Positions 1 through 8,393 of a DNA stretch of 64,000 nt are shown here, piece by piece; position 1 is the stretch's first letter, and every line of letters begins with the position of its first letter. This DNA is from DASYTH01 sp036002505. Lineage in GTDB: Bacteria > Actinomycetota > Actinomycetes > Mycobacteriales > Pseudonocardiaceae. The translations under genes were made by a program, and so were the position numbers. Under the pieces are notes generated by a model that saw nothing but the letters and a program-made list of their open reading frames with translations, had not been told where the DNA came from and did no database searches. The stretch lies in NCBI RefSeq assembly GCF_036002505.1, contig NZ_DASYTH010000493.1, forward strand, positions 3,611 through 67,610, read 5' to 3'.

Positions 1-2
1 CG

Positions 3-140
3 CTGACGGTGGCCGGTGCGGCGGCGAGCCACTACCCGCTGACCGTGCTGACCTGGCTGGCCGCGCTCGCCACCCCGGCCGTACTGGTCTACCAGGGCTG
101 GACCTACTGGGTGTTCCGGAAGCGGATCAGCCATGCGTGA
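3..140 (+). CDS. cydB: Cytochrome bd oxidase subunit II, C-terminal end (partial)
   Basis: Only the last 45 codons are present; the rest lies upstream of the window. The peptide is a hydrophobic helix (LTVLTWLAALATPAVLVYQG) followed by WTYWVFRKRI and a stop, as expected for the final transmembrane segment of CydB-type subunits. CydAB forms the membrane quinol oxidase used at low oxygen. The identification rests largely on the next gene: cydDC begins 8 bases before this stop codon, the usual actinobacterial cydAB-cydDC order, which implies translational coupling. Because only a tail is visible the family call is inferred from context. Confidence 0.75.
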   Translation: MTVAGAAASHYPLTVLTWLAALATPAVLVYQGWTYWVFRKRISHA

Positions 141-3100
141 CTTCTACTCTCCCGGCCGGATCCGTCCCGCCAACCGGACCGGGAGCGGCCCGCTCGGCGC
201 GCTGCCGAGGCTCTCCTCGTCAGCGCGCCGGGCGTTGGCCGGATGCGGCGTCCTCGCCGCGCTGACCGGCGCCGCGGTGGTCGCCCAGGCCTGGGCGCTG
301 GCCGAAACCCTGACCGGGCACGGGTTCCTGCCGGTTCTGGCGGCCGCGGTGGTGGCCCGCGCGGTGCTGGGCTGGGCGACGCAGGTGGTGGCCGCCCGGG
401 CCGCGGCCGGTGCCAAGGAGGAGCTGCGCGCCACGTTGCTGGACCGCGCGCTCGCGCTGGGTCCGGAGTGGATCGCCGCGCGCGGGCCGGCCGAGCTGAC
501 CTCGTTGGCCACCAAGGGTTTGGACGCGCTGGACGGCTACTTCACCAGCTACCTGCCGGCGCTGGTGAACGCCGCGGTCGTGCCGGCCGGGGTGGGTGCG
601 GTGATCCTGCTCGCGGACTGGCCGTCGGCCGTGGTGATCGCCCTGACCGTGCCGCTGATCCCGGTGTTCGCCGTGCTCATCGGCCTGTACACGAAGGACC
701 GGGTGGCGCGCTCGGCGGAGTCCACCCGGCGCCTGTCCGGGCACCTGCTGGAGCTGGTGCGCGCGCTGCCGGTGCTGACCGCGTTCCGCCGGGCGGAGGC
801 GCAGGCCGAGGCGGTGCGCCGGGTCTCCGATGCGCACCGGCGGGCCAGCATGGGGACGCTGCGGGTGGCGTTCACCTCGGCGCTGGTGCTCGAGCTGGTG
901 GCGACATTGTCGGTGGCGCTGGTCGCGGTGATCATCGGGCTGCGCCTGGTGTCCGGCGATCTCGGCTTGGCCGTGGGGTTGTTCGTGCTGATCCTCGCGC
1001 CGGAGTGCTACCTGCCGCTGCGCTCCGCCGGGGCCGCGCACCACGCCAGCGAGGACGGCCTCGAAGCGGTGCGCCGGGTCGCCGAGGTGGGGAAGCAACG
1101 TGACTGTGCTTCGTTCCCGCTTTCGCTCTACGCGCAGGAACGTGACGTTGCTTTCCAGGAGCTGGTTGTTCGTGATCTTCGGGTGCGCCGCCGCGACCGG
1201 TTCGCACCCGATGGCATGTCGTTCACGGCACGACCGGGGGAGGTGGTCCGGCTGGACGGACCGAGCGGTGCGGGCAAGTCAACCGCCATGGGGGTGCTGC
1301 TCGGCTTCGTCCAGCCGGACCACGGTCACATCGAAGGTCTGCCCGGCCGCGACCTGATCGCCTGGGTGCCCCAGCGCCCCGCGTTCACCGGCGGCACGGT
1401 CGCCGACGAACTGGCGCTCGCGGTGCCCGAGCCGACCCGTGGGGAGCTGGAAACCGTTGCCGGGAAAGCGGTGTGCGCGCAGCTGCTCGACCGGCCGGTG
1501 CTTCAACTGTCCACAGGGGAGCGTCAGCGGGTGGCCGTCGCCCGGGCACTGCTCCGGGTCCACCGCGGGGCGCGCCTGCTCCTCCTCGACGAGCCGACCG
1601 CGCACCTCGACGCCGGCACCGCCGCCCGGGTCATGGCCGCCGTGCACGCTGCCGCGGCGGGCGGTGTGGCCGTGGTGATCGCCAGCCATCGCAGCGCGGA
1701 ACCCGTTGCCCGGATGGACGATCAGCCGGTTACGTCCCCTGTGCCCACGACCGGCGAAGCGCCCGGCGAGCGGAGTCCGTTGCGACGGCTCATAACCCCA
1801 CGCCTCGTCGCCGGTGCGGCCCTGGGCGCGGCGGCGCTGATCTGCGGGGTCGCGCTGACCGCGACCTCGGCGTGGCTGATCGCCAAGGCGGCGCAGCAGC
1901 CGCCGATCCTGACCCTCTCCGTGGCCATCGTCGGGGTGCGCGCGTTCGGCCTGGCCCGAGCCGGGCTCCGGTACGCCGAGCGGCTGGTCACCCACGACGC
2001 CGCGTTCCGCGCAGCCGCCGACCTTCGCGCCCGGCTCTGGTCCGCGCTGGTCCGCCTCGGCCCGGCCCGCACCCTCGGCCTGCGCCGCACCGAGGGCCTG
2101 CAGCGCCTCGTCGACGACGCCGACACGGTCCGCGACCTCACCCCCCGCGTGCTGCTCCCGCCGCTCGTGGCCGCCGGCGCCTGCCTGGTCGCCGTCGCGG
2201 TGCAGTTCGCGATCCTCCCCGCCGCCGGCCTCACCCTCGCCGCGGCCGTCCTGCTCGCCGGTCTCGCCGCGCCCGCCCTGGCCGTCGCGCTCGACCGCCG
2301 GGCCACCGCCGCGCTCACCAGCGGCCGGCGCCGTGTCACCGCCGGCGTGCTCACCCTCCTCGAGGCCGCCCCCGACCTGATTGCCATGGGGACGCACACC
2401 CGTCTCCGCGCCACGCTCGCCCGCACCGACTCCGAACTCGCCGCCCAGGCTCGCCGCCAGGCCTTCGGCGCCGGAGCCGCCCACGCGTTGATCACGCTCG
2501 CGACCGGTTTCGCCGCCGTGCTCAGCGTCGGGTCCGCACAGGGGACAAACCTCGATCCGGTGCTGCTGCCGGTGCTCGCCCTGGTGCCGCTGGCGCTCGC
2601 CGAGGCGCTCGGGCTCCTGCCGCCCGCGGCTCAGCACGTGCGCGCTCTGCAAGAGGTGCGGGCGCGGGGGGTGGAGTGCGATGAAGGGGGCCTTCCTCGC
2701 ACTGGGCGTGAGAAAGGCCCCCTTCATCGCACTGTGGCCCTGCATCATGTGCGGGTGCGCTGGCCCGGAGCCGCCGAACCCGCTCTCCAGGACCTCACCC
2801 TCTACCTCCCGCCCGGCGCACACGTGGCCGTGGTCGGCCCGTCCGGATCGGGCAAGTCCACGCTCCTGGCTCTGCTGCTGGGTTTCCTCCAACCCGAGCG
2901 CGGTACCGCCACCATCCCGGCCAACGTCGCCTGGTGCCCGCAGGAGCCGCAACTCGTCTCCACCACGCTCCGGGAGAACCTCCGCGTCGGCGATCCGCAC
3001 GCCGACGACGCCAAGCTCGCTGAGGCGCTGACCCAAGCCGGTCTGGACCACTGGGCGGACCGGCTGGACACCCGGCTCGACTTCGGTGGTGCCGCGGCCT

Positions 3101-3321
3101 CCGGCGGCGAGACGCAGCGCATCGCCCTGGCCCGGGCACTGCTCGCGGCGCCACAAGCGGACCTGGTGCTGCTCGACGAGCCCACCGCGCACCTCGACGA
3201 GCCGACCGCGCGCAAGGTCCTCGCCAACCTCCGCGAGGCGCTCGCCGGCAAGACCGTCGTGCACGTGACGCACCGCCCCGAGGAGGTCCTCGGCGCCGAC
3301 CTCGTGCTCGAGATCGCCTAG
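133..3321 (+). CDS. cydDC: Fused thiol-reductant ABC exporter CydDC
   Basis: One 1062-residue protein carries both halves of the exporter that moves cysteine/glutathione-type thiols across the membrane and is needed to assemble cytochrome bd. The CydD half has a membrane domain (about residues 35-310), Walker A GPSGAGKST near 376 and signature LSTGERQRVA near 459. The CydC half repeats this, with a membrane domain from about 558 to 845, Walker A GPSGSGKST near 902 and signature ASGGETQRIA near 988. Fusion into one chain is common in actinobacteria. The start overlaps the cydB end. Unusually, a palindromic repeat is translated in frame at each membrane-domain/ATPase junction (residues about 320-341 and 848-867); see the repeat entries. 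Both are in frame and all ATPase motifs remain, so the protein is probably functional. Confidence 0.93.
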   Translation: MRDFYSPGRIRPANRTGSGPLGALPRLSSSARRALAGCGVLAALTGAAVVAQAWALAETLTGHGFLPVLAAAVVARAVLGWATQVVAARAAAGAKEELRATLLDRALALGPEWIAARGPAELTSLATKGLDALDGYFTSYLPALVNAAVVPAGVGAVILLADWPSAVVIALTVPLIPVFAVLIGLYTKDRVARSAESTRRLSGHLLELVRALPVLTAFRRAEAQAEAVRRVSDAHRRASMGTLRVAFTSALVLELVATLSVALVAVIIGLRLVSGDLGLAVGLFVLILAPECYLPLRSAGAAHHASEDGLEAVRRVAEVGKQRDCASFPLSLYAQERDVAFQELVVRDLRVRRRDRFAPDGMSFTARPGEVVRLDGPSGAGKSTAMGVLLGFVQPDHGHIEGLPGRDLIAWVPQRPAFTGGTVADELALAVPEPTRGELETVAGKAVCAQLLDRPVLQLSTGERQRVAVARALLRVHRGARLLLLDEPTAHLDAGTAARVMAAVHAAAAGGVAVVIASHRSAEPVARMDDQPVTSPVPTTGEAPGERSPLRRLITPRLVAGAALGAAALICGVALTATSAWLIAKAAQQPPILTLSVAIVGVRAFGLARAGLRYAERLVTHDAAFRAAADLRARLWSALVRLGPARTLGLRRTEGLQRLVDDADTVRDLTPRVLLPPLVAAGACLVAVAVQFAILPAAGLTLAAAVLLAGLAAPALAVALDRRATAALTSGRRRVTAGVLTLLEAAPDLIAMGTHTRLRATLARTDSELAAQARRQAFGAGAAHALITLATGFAAVLSVGSAQGTNLDPVLLPVLALVPLALAEALGLLPPAAQHVRALQEVRARGVECDEGGLPRTGREKGPLHRTVALHHVRVRWPGAAEPALQDLTLYLPPGAHVAVVGPSGSGKSTLLALLLGFLQPERGTATIPANVAWCPQEPQLVSTTLRENLRVGDPHADDAKLAEALTQAGLDHWADRLDTRLDFGGAAASGGETQRIALARALLAAPQADLVLLDEPTAHLDEPTARKVLANLREALAGKTVVHVTHRPEEVLGADLVLEIA
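1091..1156 (+). repeat. Family B palindromic repeat inside cydDC (copy B1)
   Basis: Imperfect inverted repeat. The outer arms are GGAAGCAACGT at 1091-1101 and ACGTTGCTTTCC at 1145-1156; an inner stem pairs CGTTCC (1112-1117) with GGAACG (1137-1142). It encodes residues 320-341 of CydDC in frame, exactly between the first membrane domain and the first ATPase domain. Related cores occur just past other gene ends in this window (about 18142-18190, 32654-32682, 49802-49821), so this copy is misplaced relative to its usual site. Confidence 0.8.
2676..2732 (+). repeat. Family A palindromic repeat inside cydDC (copy A1)
   Basis: Perfect 19-bp arms: GTGCGATGAAGGGGGCCTT at 2676-2694 and its complement at 2714-2732, with a 19-base loop. 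It encodes residues 848-867 of CydDC in frame, between the second membrane domain and the second ATPase domain. The copy at 25670-25724 is the same element in the opposite orientation, with only one loop difference across the shared 55 bases. The predicted hairpin is very stable and lies within translated RNA. Confidence 0.9.
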
Positions 3322-3329
3322 CCAGCACA

Positions 3330-4490
3330 ATGCTCACGATGGATCCCACCCTGGCCGCGCGCACGCTCGTCGCGTCGACCGAGATCGCCACGGCGGCGCT
3401 GTCCGGCGACGAACCCGACGCGGTGCTGCGCCTGGTCGTGCGCTCCGCGGCCGAGTTGGCCGAGGCCGATCTCGGGCTGGTGTGGGCCCGCGCCGCGGAC
3501 GGCTCGCTCACCGTCGAGGCGGCGCACGGCAACCCGGCCGCCCCGAACCTGCCGAACAGCTTCGATCCGGTCGGCCTCGTGCTCACCGCCCGGTCGGCGG
3601 CCGGCCGGGTGGCCCGCAGCGGGGTGCCGATCGTGGTCGAGGACATCGTGAACGACCCGCGCACGGCCCCGTTCGTGCCGGCCGAGCTGCGCCGCTACGG
3701 CCCGTTCGCGGCCGCCCCGTTCGGCACCCGGGAACGCCGGCTCGGCGCGCTGACGGTCTACCGGCGGCGCGGCGCGAGCCCGTTCACCCCGGCCACGGTG
3801 GACGTGCTGACCGCGTTCGCCGCGCAGGCCGGCCTGGTGCTGGTGCTGGCCGAGGGCGCCGCGGCGCGCGAGCGGGTCGGCCTCTACGAGGAGCGCGAGC
3901 GGATCGCCCGCGACCTGCACGACGTGATCATCCAGCGGCTCTACGCCGCCGGCATGCAGCTCGACCTGCTCACCCGCCGGCCCGGCCGCAAGCTCGCCCG
4001 CAGGGACGCCACCCGCCTGGCCGAAGCCGTCGACCAGCTCGACGCCACGATCGCCGACGTCCGCGCCGTGGTCCGGGCCCTGCGCAACCCCGACCCCGAC
4101 GCCGCGACCCCGGCCGACCTGGCCGAGTCCGCGCGCCGCGAGGTCGCCACGGCCGGTGAGCTGCTCGGCTTCGAGCCGTCCTTCACGGTGACCGGCTCGC
4201 TGGACGAGGTCCCGGTCGCGGTCGCCGACCATGCCCGCGCCGCGCTCCGCGAGGCACTGTCCAATGTGGTCAGACACTCCGGCGCGCACACCGTCGGCGT
4301 CCGGCTCACCCGGGACCGCGAGGGCCTGCGCCTGACCGTCACCGACGACGGCTGCGGCATCCCGCGCGACGTGACCCGCCGCGGCCTGCAGCACCTCGAG
4401 GAGCGCGCCGAGCAGGCCGGCGGCCACTGCCGCGTGGACTCCTCACCCCGCAGCGGAACGACCGTGACCTGGCAGGTCCCGCTCACGTGA
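3330..4490 (+). CDS. GAF-domain sensor histidine kinase, DosS/DevS-like
   Basis: 386 residues. An N-terminal GAF domain (about 15-175) is followed by a HisKA_3 dimerisation helix with the phospho-acceptor in ERIARDLHDV (His197) and a C-terminal HATPase_c domain with DDGCGIP near 343. There is no transmembrane segment, so it should sense a cytoplasmic signal; DosS-type relatives sense redox state or gases through GAF, but no ligand can be assigned here. It starts 8 bases after cydDC and probably shares its transcript, which fits oxygen or redox control of respiration. The likely partner is the DosR-like regulator at 6291-6926, now separated by an arsR-MFS pair. ATG at 3339 is an alternative start. 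Confidence 0.88.
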   Translation: MLTMDPTLAARTLVASTEIATAALSGDEPDAVLRLVVRSAAELAEADLGLVWARAADGSLTVEAAHGNPAAPNLPNSFDPVGLVLTARSAAGRVARSGVPIVVEDIVNDPRTAPFVPAELRRYGPFAAAPFGTRERRLGALTVYRRRGASPFTPATVDVLTAFAAQAGLVLVLAEGAAARERVGLYEERERIARDLHDVIIQRLYAAGMQLDLLTRRPGRKLARRDATRLAEAVDQLDATIADVRAVVRALRNPDPDAATPADLAESARREVATAGELLGFEPSFTVTGSLDEVPVAVADHARAALREALSNVVRHSGAHTVGVRLTRDREGLRLTVTDDGCGIPRDVTRRGLQHLEERAEQAGGHCRVDSSPRSGTTVTWQVPLT

Positions 4491-4503
4491 TTACGGTTGT
4501 CCC

Positions 4504-5103
4504 ATGGCGCCGGAACCCGAGAACACCACGACGATCACCGATGTCGCGGTCATGCGTGCCCTGGCCCATCCGAAGCGGATCGCCTTGATCACCCACCTGG
4601 CCAGCGCCGGTGCGGCGACGGCCACGGAATGCGCCGGCGTCGTGGGTCTCACCCCGAGCGCGACCAGCTACCACCTGCGCGCGCTGGCGAAGGTGGGGAT
4701 GGTCGAGGAGGCACCGGGGCGCGGCGATGGCCGGGAGCGGTTCTGGCGCAGCACGGTCGGCAGCTACCAGGTCGAGGACGACCCCGACGCCGACCCCGAT
4801 GTCCGGGAGGCTCAGCAGGAGCTGCTCGAGACGTTCCTCGTCTCGGAGGAGGCCCAGGTCCGGCAGTACCTGGCCCGGCTCGACGAGGAACCGGAGAAGT
4901 GGCGCAAGACCGCCCTGTTCAACAGCAGCGTCCTGCTGGTGACCGTGACTGAGCTCGACTCGCTCAACAAGGCCATCCTCGAGCTGATCGGCCCGTACCG
5001 GAAGCGCGTCCGGGAAGACCGGCCGCCGGGCGCCCGCACGGTGTATTCGCTGGTCAGGACGTATCCCATGGATCCACCCTTGCCTGACGAAGATATGAAG
5101 TAG
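4504..5103 (+). CDS. ArsR-family winged-helix regulator
   Basis: 199 residues. The N-terminal winged helix (about 10-80) contains MRALAHPKRIALITHLA and a recognition-helix region SATSYHLRALAKVGMVEE, typical of ArsR/HTH_20 repressors. The C-terminal half is acidic and helical and lacks the ArsR metal-binding CxC motif, so a metal ligand is not supported. The gene lies 13 bases after the histidine kinase and 12 bases before an MFS transporter; regulator-transporter pairs of this type usually control the efflux gene. A perfect palindrome at the MFS start (5104-5117) is a candidate operator. Confidence 0.85.
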   Translation: MAPEPENTTTITDVAVMRALAHPKRIALITHLASAGAATATECAGVVGLTPSATSYHLRALAKVGMVEEAPGRGDGRERFWRSTVGSYQVEDDPDADPDVREAQQELLETFLVSEEAQVRQYLARLDEEPEKWRKTALFNSSVLLVTVTELDSLNKAILELIGPYRKRVREDRPPGARTVYSLVRTYPMDPPLPDEDMK

Positions 5104-5117
5104 ATACTTCGAAGTAT
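5104..5117. promoter_or_regulatory. Perfect 14-bp palindrome at the arsR-MFS junction, candidate operator
   Basis: ATACTTCGAAGTAT is perfectly self-complementary. It begins directly after the arsR stop codon and overlaps the first two bases of the MFS ATG. AT-rich symmetric sites of this kind are typical ArsR-family operators. Its place over the start codon would let a bound repressor, or an RNA hairpin, affect only the transporter. Function is inferred. Confidence 0.5.
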
Positions 5118-6333
5118 GTCCTTCACATCTCGGTGGTCCGACGTGTACCTGTCGGCGGGGGCCCGGGCGATCTCCGGCTGCGGCGACTTTCTGGCGGCGA
5201 CCGCATTGGTGCTGGCGTTGCAGGAGCGCGGTGCGGGCAGCGGCGCGGTGGCCGCGGTCATGATCGCGGCGGCGGTGCCGCCGGTGGTGCTGGCCCGGTG
5301 GACCGGCCGGCTTGCCGACCGGGTGGACAGCCGGCTCCTGCTCGTCGGCGCCGGGCTTGCGCAGGCCGCGGTCTGTGTGGCGCTGGCCTACGCCACCGAC
5401 ACCGGGCCGATCGTGGCGCTGATCGCTCTCCTCGGTGCGGGCCTGGCCCTCACCCAACCCACGCTCGGCGCGCTGCTGCCGGCCATGGTGCGCCCCGTGG
5501 ACCTGGCCAGGGCCAGTGCGATCGGGCAGACCGCGAACTCGATCGGCCTGCTGCTCGCACCGATCGCCGGTGGTGTCCTGGTAGGACAGTTCGGGTTGCG
5601 GGTGCCGCTGCTGGTCGATGCGGCGAGCTACCTCGCCCTGGTGGCCGCCGGGTTGCTGATCCGCACCCGCCGCGGCACGCCGGCCGAATCGGCGGACGCG
5701 GCACCGGCGCGGGAGTTCCGGCTGCGCACTGACACCCTGCTGCTGGCCGTGTTCGTGCTCATTGGCGCGGTCATCGCCGCGGTGAGCGCGGTGAATGTCG
5801 GCGAGGTCTTCCTCGTACGCGGCGAGCTGCATTCGTCGGCCACGGTGTATGGCCTGCTCAGCGCGACCTGGCTGGGCGCCATGCTGATCGGCGCCTGGCT
5901 CGTGACGAGGCGCGATCTGGACGACGGCACGCTCGGCATCGCCCTGCTGGTGCTGCTCGCCACCAGCTGCCTGGTGGTGGTCGGCTGCGCCGTGGTCCCG
6001 GCGGTCGGCTGGCTGGTCCCACTGTTCGTCATCGGCGGGGCGGGCAACGGAGGCGAGAACGTGGCGGCCAACGTGCTAATCGCGCGCCGCGCCCACCCCG
6101 ATGTCCGCGGCCGGGCCTACGCGCTCTACGGAGCGGTCACCAACGGCGCCACCGTGATCGGCTTCGTGCTCGGCGGCGCGGTGCTCACCGTGCTCCCGGT
6201 CCGGCTGACCCTCGCCGCGGCCGGCGGCCTCGCCCTGGTGATCGCGGCCGCACTCGCGGTGCCGATGCTCCGGGCCGCCGCGGCCGCCCGCTACGAACGG
6301 CCGGAGCGGCGGGCCACCCAGGCGACGGCCTGA
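5116..6333 (+). CDS. Major facilitator superfamily transporter
   Basis: 405 residues, strongly hydrophobic, with about 10-12 predicted membrane helices and the cytoplasmic-loop motif ARWTGRLADRVDSRLLLVG after helix 2, as in MFS drug-efflux type proteins. A cytoplasmic loop (around 190-205) separates the two halves. It probably exports a small molecule; the substrate is unknown. It is paired with the arsR gene just upstream and converges on the DosR-like regulator, whose stop lies inside its 3' end (overlap 6291-6333). No clear ribosome site precedes the ATG, consistent with coupling to arsR translation. Confidence 0.87.
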   Translation: MSFTSRWSDVYLSAGARAISGCGDFLAATALVLALQERGAGSGAVAAVMIAAAVPPVVLARWTGRLADRVDSRLLLVGAGLAQAAVCVALAYATDTGPIVALIALLGAGLALTQPTLGALLPAMVRPVDLARASAIGQTANSIGLLLAPIAGGVLVGQFGLRVPLLVDAASYLALVAAGLLIRTRRGTPAESADAAPAREFRLRTDTLLLAVFVLIGAVIAAVSAVNVGEVFLVRGELHSSATVYGLLSATWLGAMLIGAWLVTRRDLDDGTLGIALLVLLATSCLVVVGCAVVPAVGWLVPLFVIGGAGNGGENVAANVLIARRAHPDVRGRAYALYGAVTNGATVIGFVLGGAVLTVLPVRLTLAAAGGLALVIAAALAVPMLRAAAAARYERPERRATQATA

Positions 6334-6926
6334 GTGCGGCGTTCCATGCCCAACTTGGACAGCACGGACGTGACGTAGTTCTTCACGGTCTTCTCGGCCA
6401 GGAACAGCCGCTCGCCGATCTCCCGGTTGGACAGGCCCTCGCCCATCAGCGTGAGCACCTCCCGCTCCCGCTCGGTGAGCGCGGCCAGCTCGTCGGTTTC
6501 GGCGGCCTTGCGCATCCGGGAGAGCACCCGCGCGGTGGTCACCGGGTCGAGCAGGGAGCGGCCGGCGGCGACCTCGCGGACGGCGTGCACGACGTCCTGG
6601 CCGCGGACCTGTTTCAGCAGGTAGCCGGACGCCCCGGCCGTGATCGCCTCGACCAGTGCCTGCTCGTCGTCGAAGGCGGTCAGCACCAGGCAGGCCGGTG
6701 GCGGGTCGAGGGAGCGCAGGGAGCGGCACAGCGCGACGCCGTCGCCGTCGGGGAGGCGGACGTCGACCACGGCCACGTCAGGGGAGGTCACCTGGGCGCG
6801 GGTCAGGCCCTCGGCGGCAGAGGCGGCCTCGGCCACCACTTCGATGCCGGGCTCGCCGTCGAGCAGGTCGCGCAGCCCGCGGCGGACGATCTCGTGATCG
6901 TCCACGAGCAGCACCCGGATGGCCAC
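6291..6926 (-). CDS. NarL/FixJ-family response regulator, DosR-like
   Basis: 211 residues from GTG at 6926. The receiver domain has acidic residues in VLLVDDHE, phospho-acceptor Asp55 in VAVVDVRLPD, and Lys in YLLKQV. A LuxR-type HTH follows (about 145-195: LTEREREVLTLMGEGLSNRE). It binds DNA as a dimer when phosphorylated. The likely kinase is the GAF protein at 3330-4490. An upstream ATG at 6974 would overlap the coaA end and adds a non-conserved leader, so GTG, four bases after the coaA stop, is preferred. The 3' end overlaps the convergent MFS gene by 43 bases. Confidence 0.88.
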   Translation of the reverse strand: MAIRVLLVDDHEIVRRGLRDLLDGEPGIEVVAEAASAAEGLTRAQVTSPDVAVVDVRLPDGDGVALCRSLRSLDPPPACLVLTAFDDEQALVEAITAGASGYLLKQVRGQDVVHAVREVAAGRSLLDPVTTARVLSRMRKAAETDELAALTEREREVLTLMGEGLSNREIGERLFLAEKTVKNYVTSVLSKLGMERRTQAVAWVARRSGRS

Positions 6927-6930
6927 GGTT

Positions 6931-7866
6931 TCACAGCTTACGGAGCCGCACCCGGGTGATCCGGTGGTCGGCATCCTTGCGCAGCACCAGCGTCGCCCGC
7001 GGGCGGGTGGGCAGGATGTTCGTGATCAGGTTGGGCTCGTTGATCCGCTGCCACAGCCGCATCGCCTCGGCCGCGGCGTCGGGGTCGGAAAGCCCGGCGT
7101 AGTGGTGGAAGTGCGAGGCCGGGTCGGCGAAGGCGGTGCCGCGCAGGGCGAGGAACCGTTCGACGTACCAGCGCGCGATGTCCTCGGTGTGCGCATCCAC
7201 GTAGATCGAGAAGTCGAACAGGTCGGCCACCGCCAGCCGCGGGCCGGGCTGCAGCACGTTGAGGCCCTCGACGATGAGGATGTCCGGGCGCCGCACGGTG
7301 ATCGTCTCGCCGGGCACGATGTCGTAGGCCAGGTGCGAGTACACCGGGGCGTGCACCTCGTCGGCGCCGGACTTGATCTCGCTGACGAACCGGAGCAGCG
7401 CCCGCCGGTCGTAGCTCTCCGGGAAACCCTTGCGGCTCATCAGCCCGCGCCGGATCAGCTCCGCGCGCGGGTGGAGGAACCCGTCGGTGGTCACCAGGTC
7501 CACCCGCGGGTGGTCCTCCCAGCGGGCCAGCAGCGTCCGCAGCAGCCGCGCGGTGGTGGACTTGCCGACCGCGACGCTGCCCGCGATGCCGATCACGAAC
7601 GGCACTTTTTCGGCGGTCTCCTCGCCCAGAAACGCGGTCGTCGCCTCGTAGAGCCGCTGCCGGGCGGCCACCTGAAGGTTGATCAACCGGGACAGCGGCA
7701 GGTAGACGTCCTCCACCTCGGCCAGGTCAACCGGGTCGCCCAGGCCGCGCAGCTGGATGACCTCCGCCAGCGTCAGCGTCAGCGGCGTCGCGTGACGCAG
7801 CTCCCGCCACTGCTCCCGGCGCAGCTCGACGTACGGCGAGAGCTCCCGGACCTTTACCGATCCCAC
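6931..7866 (-). CDS. coaA: Type I pantothenate kinase
   Basis: 311 residues, the normal length for bacterial CoaA. It phosphorylates pantothenate with ATP, the first and rate-controlling step of coenzyme A synthesis. Walker A is in GIAGSVAVGKST (about 93-104). DLVTTDGFLHP, RKGFPESYD and FDFSIYVDA are conserved family segments around the pantothenate and CoA-inhibition sites. It starts with GTG, 35 bases from the divergent acetyltransferase, so the two promoters must lie in that short gap. The response regulator begins four bases after its stop and may be cotranscribed. Confidence 0.96.
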   Translation of the reverse strand: MGSVKVRELSPYVELRREQWRELRHATPLTLTLAEVIQLRGLGDPVDLAEVEDVYLPLSRLINLQVAARQRLYEATTAFLGEETAEKVPFVIGIAGSVAVGKSTTARLLRTLLARWEDHPRVDLVTTDGFLHPRAELIRRGLMSRKGFPESYDRRALLRFVSEIKSGADEVHAPVYSHLAYDIVPGETITVRRPDILIVEGLNVLQPGPRLAVADLFDFSIYVDAHTEDIARWYVERFLALRGTAFADPASHFHHYAGLSDPDAAAEAMRLWQRINEPNLITNILPTRPRATLVLRKDADHRITRVRLRKL

Positions 7867-7901
7867 CGCACAAACGTAAGCGCTTGTGGAAGATTTGCAG
7901 T

Positions 7902-8393
7902 GTGACGCTGTACACCCTGCGCCCGGTCGAACCTCGGGACCGACCGGTGATCGAGCGCCTGCTGACCGAGGCGTGGGGTTCGGCGGTCGTCTACGCCGTG
8001 GAGCTGGGCGGCCTGGTGGACGCCAGCGCGCTGCCCGGGTGGCTCGCCGAGCAGGAGCGGGCCGTCCTCGGCCTGCTCACCTACCGGGTCTCCGGCTCCT
8101 CGCTGGACATCGTCACGGTCAACGCCTACCGCGACGGCGCCGGCATCGGCACCGCGCTCGTGGAGAAGATCACCGCGCTCGCGCCCGCGCTGGGCGCCAA
8201 GCGGGTCCGGGTGGCCACCACCAACGACAACACCGACGCGCTGCGGTTCTACCAGCGCTGCGGTTTCCGGCTGACGGCGGTGCGCCCCGACGCCATGACC
8301 AAGGCGCGCCGCCGCCACAAACCGCAGATCCCCGAGATCGGCCACCACGGCATCCCGATCCGCGACGAGATCAACCTCGAGTTCTCGGTCTAA
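7902..8393 (+). CDS. GNAT-family N-acetyltransferase
   Basis: 163 residues from GTG at 7902, preceded by GGAAG at 7888-7892. The acetyl-CoA pyrophosphate-binding turn is visible as YRDGAGIGTALVEKI, followed by RVATTNDNTDALRFYQRCGF, the usual beta5-alpha4 region of GNAT enzymes. The C-terminal part (KARRRHKPQIPEIGHHG) is typical of a GNAT subgroup of unknown substrate. The stop overlaps the stop of the convergent fucosidase by four bases. It acts in the cytoplasm; the acetyl acceptor cannot be inferred. Confidence 0.85.
   Translation: MTLYTLRPVEPRDRPVIERLLTEAWGSAVVYAVELGGLVDASALPGWLAEQERAVLGLLTYRVSGSSLDIVTVNAYRDGAGIGTALVEKITALAPALGAKRVRVATTNDNTDALRFYQRCGFRLTAVRPDAMTKARRRHKPQIPEIGHHGIPIRDEINLEFSV

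Noticed and set aside
1279..3330. 683-codon open frame on the minus strand across cydDC
   Set aside because: Low-complexity Gly/Arg/Glu composition and antisense to a clear ABC exporter; a shadow of GC-rich codon bias.
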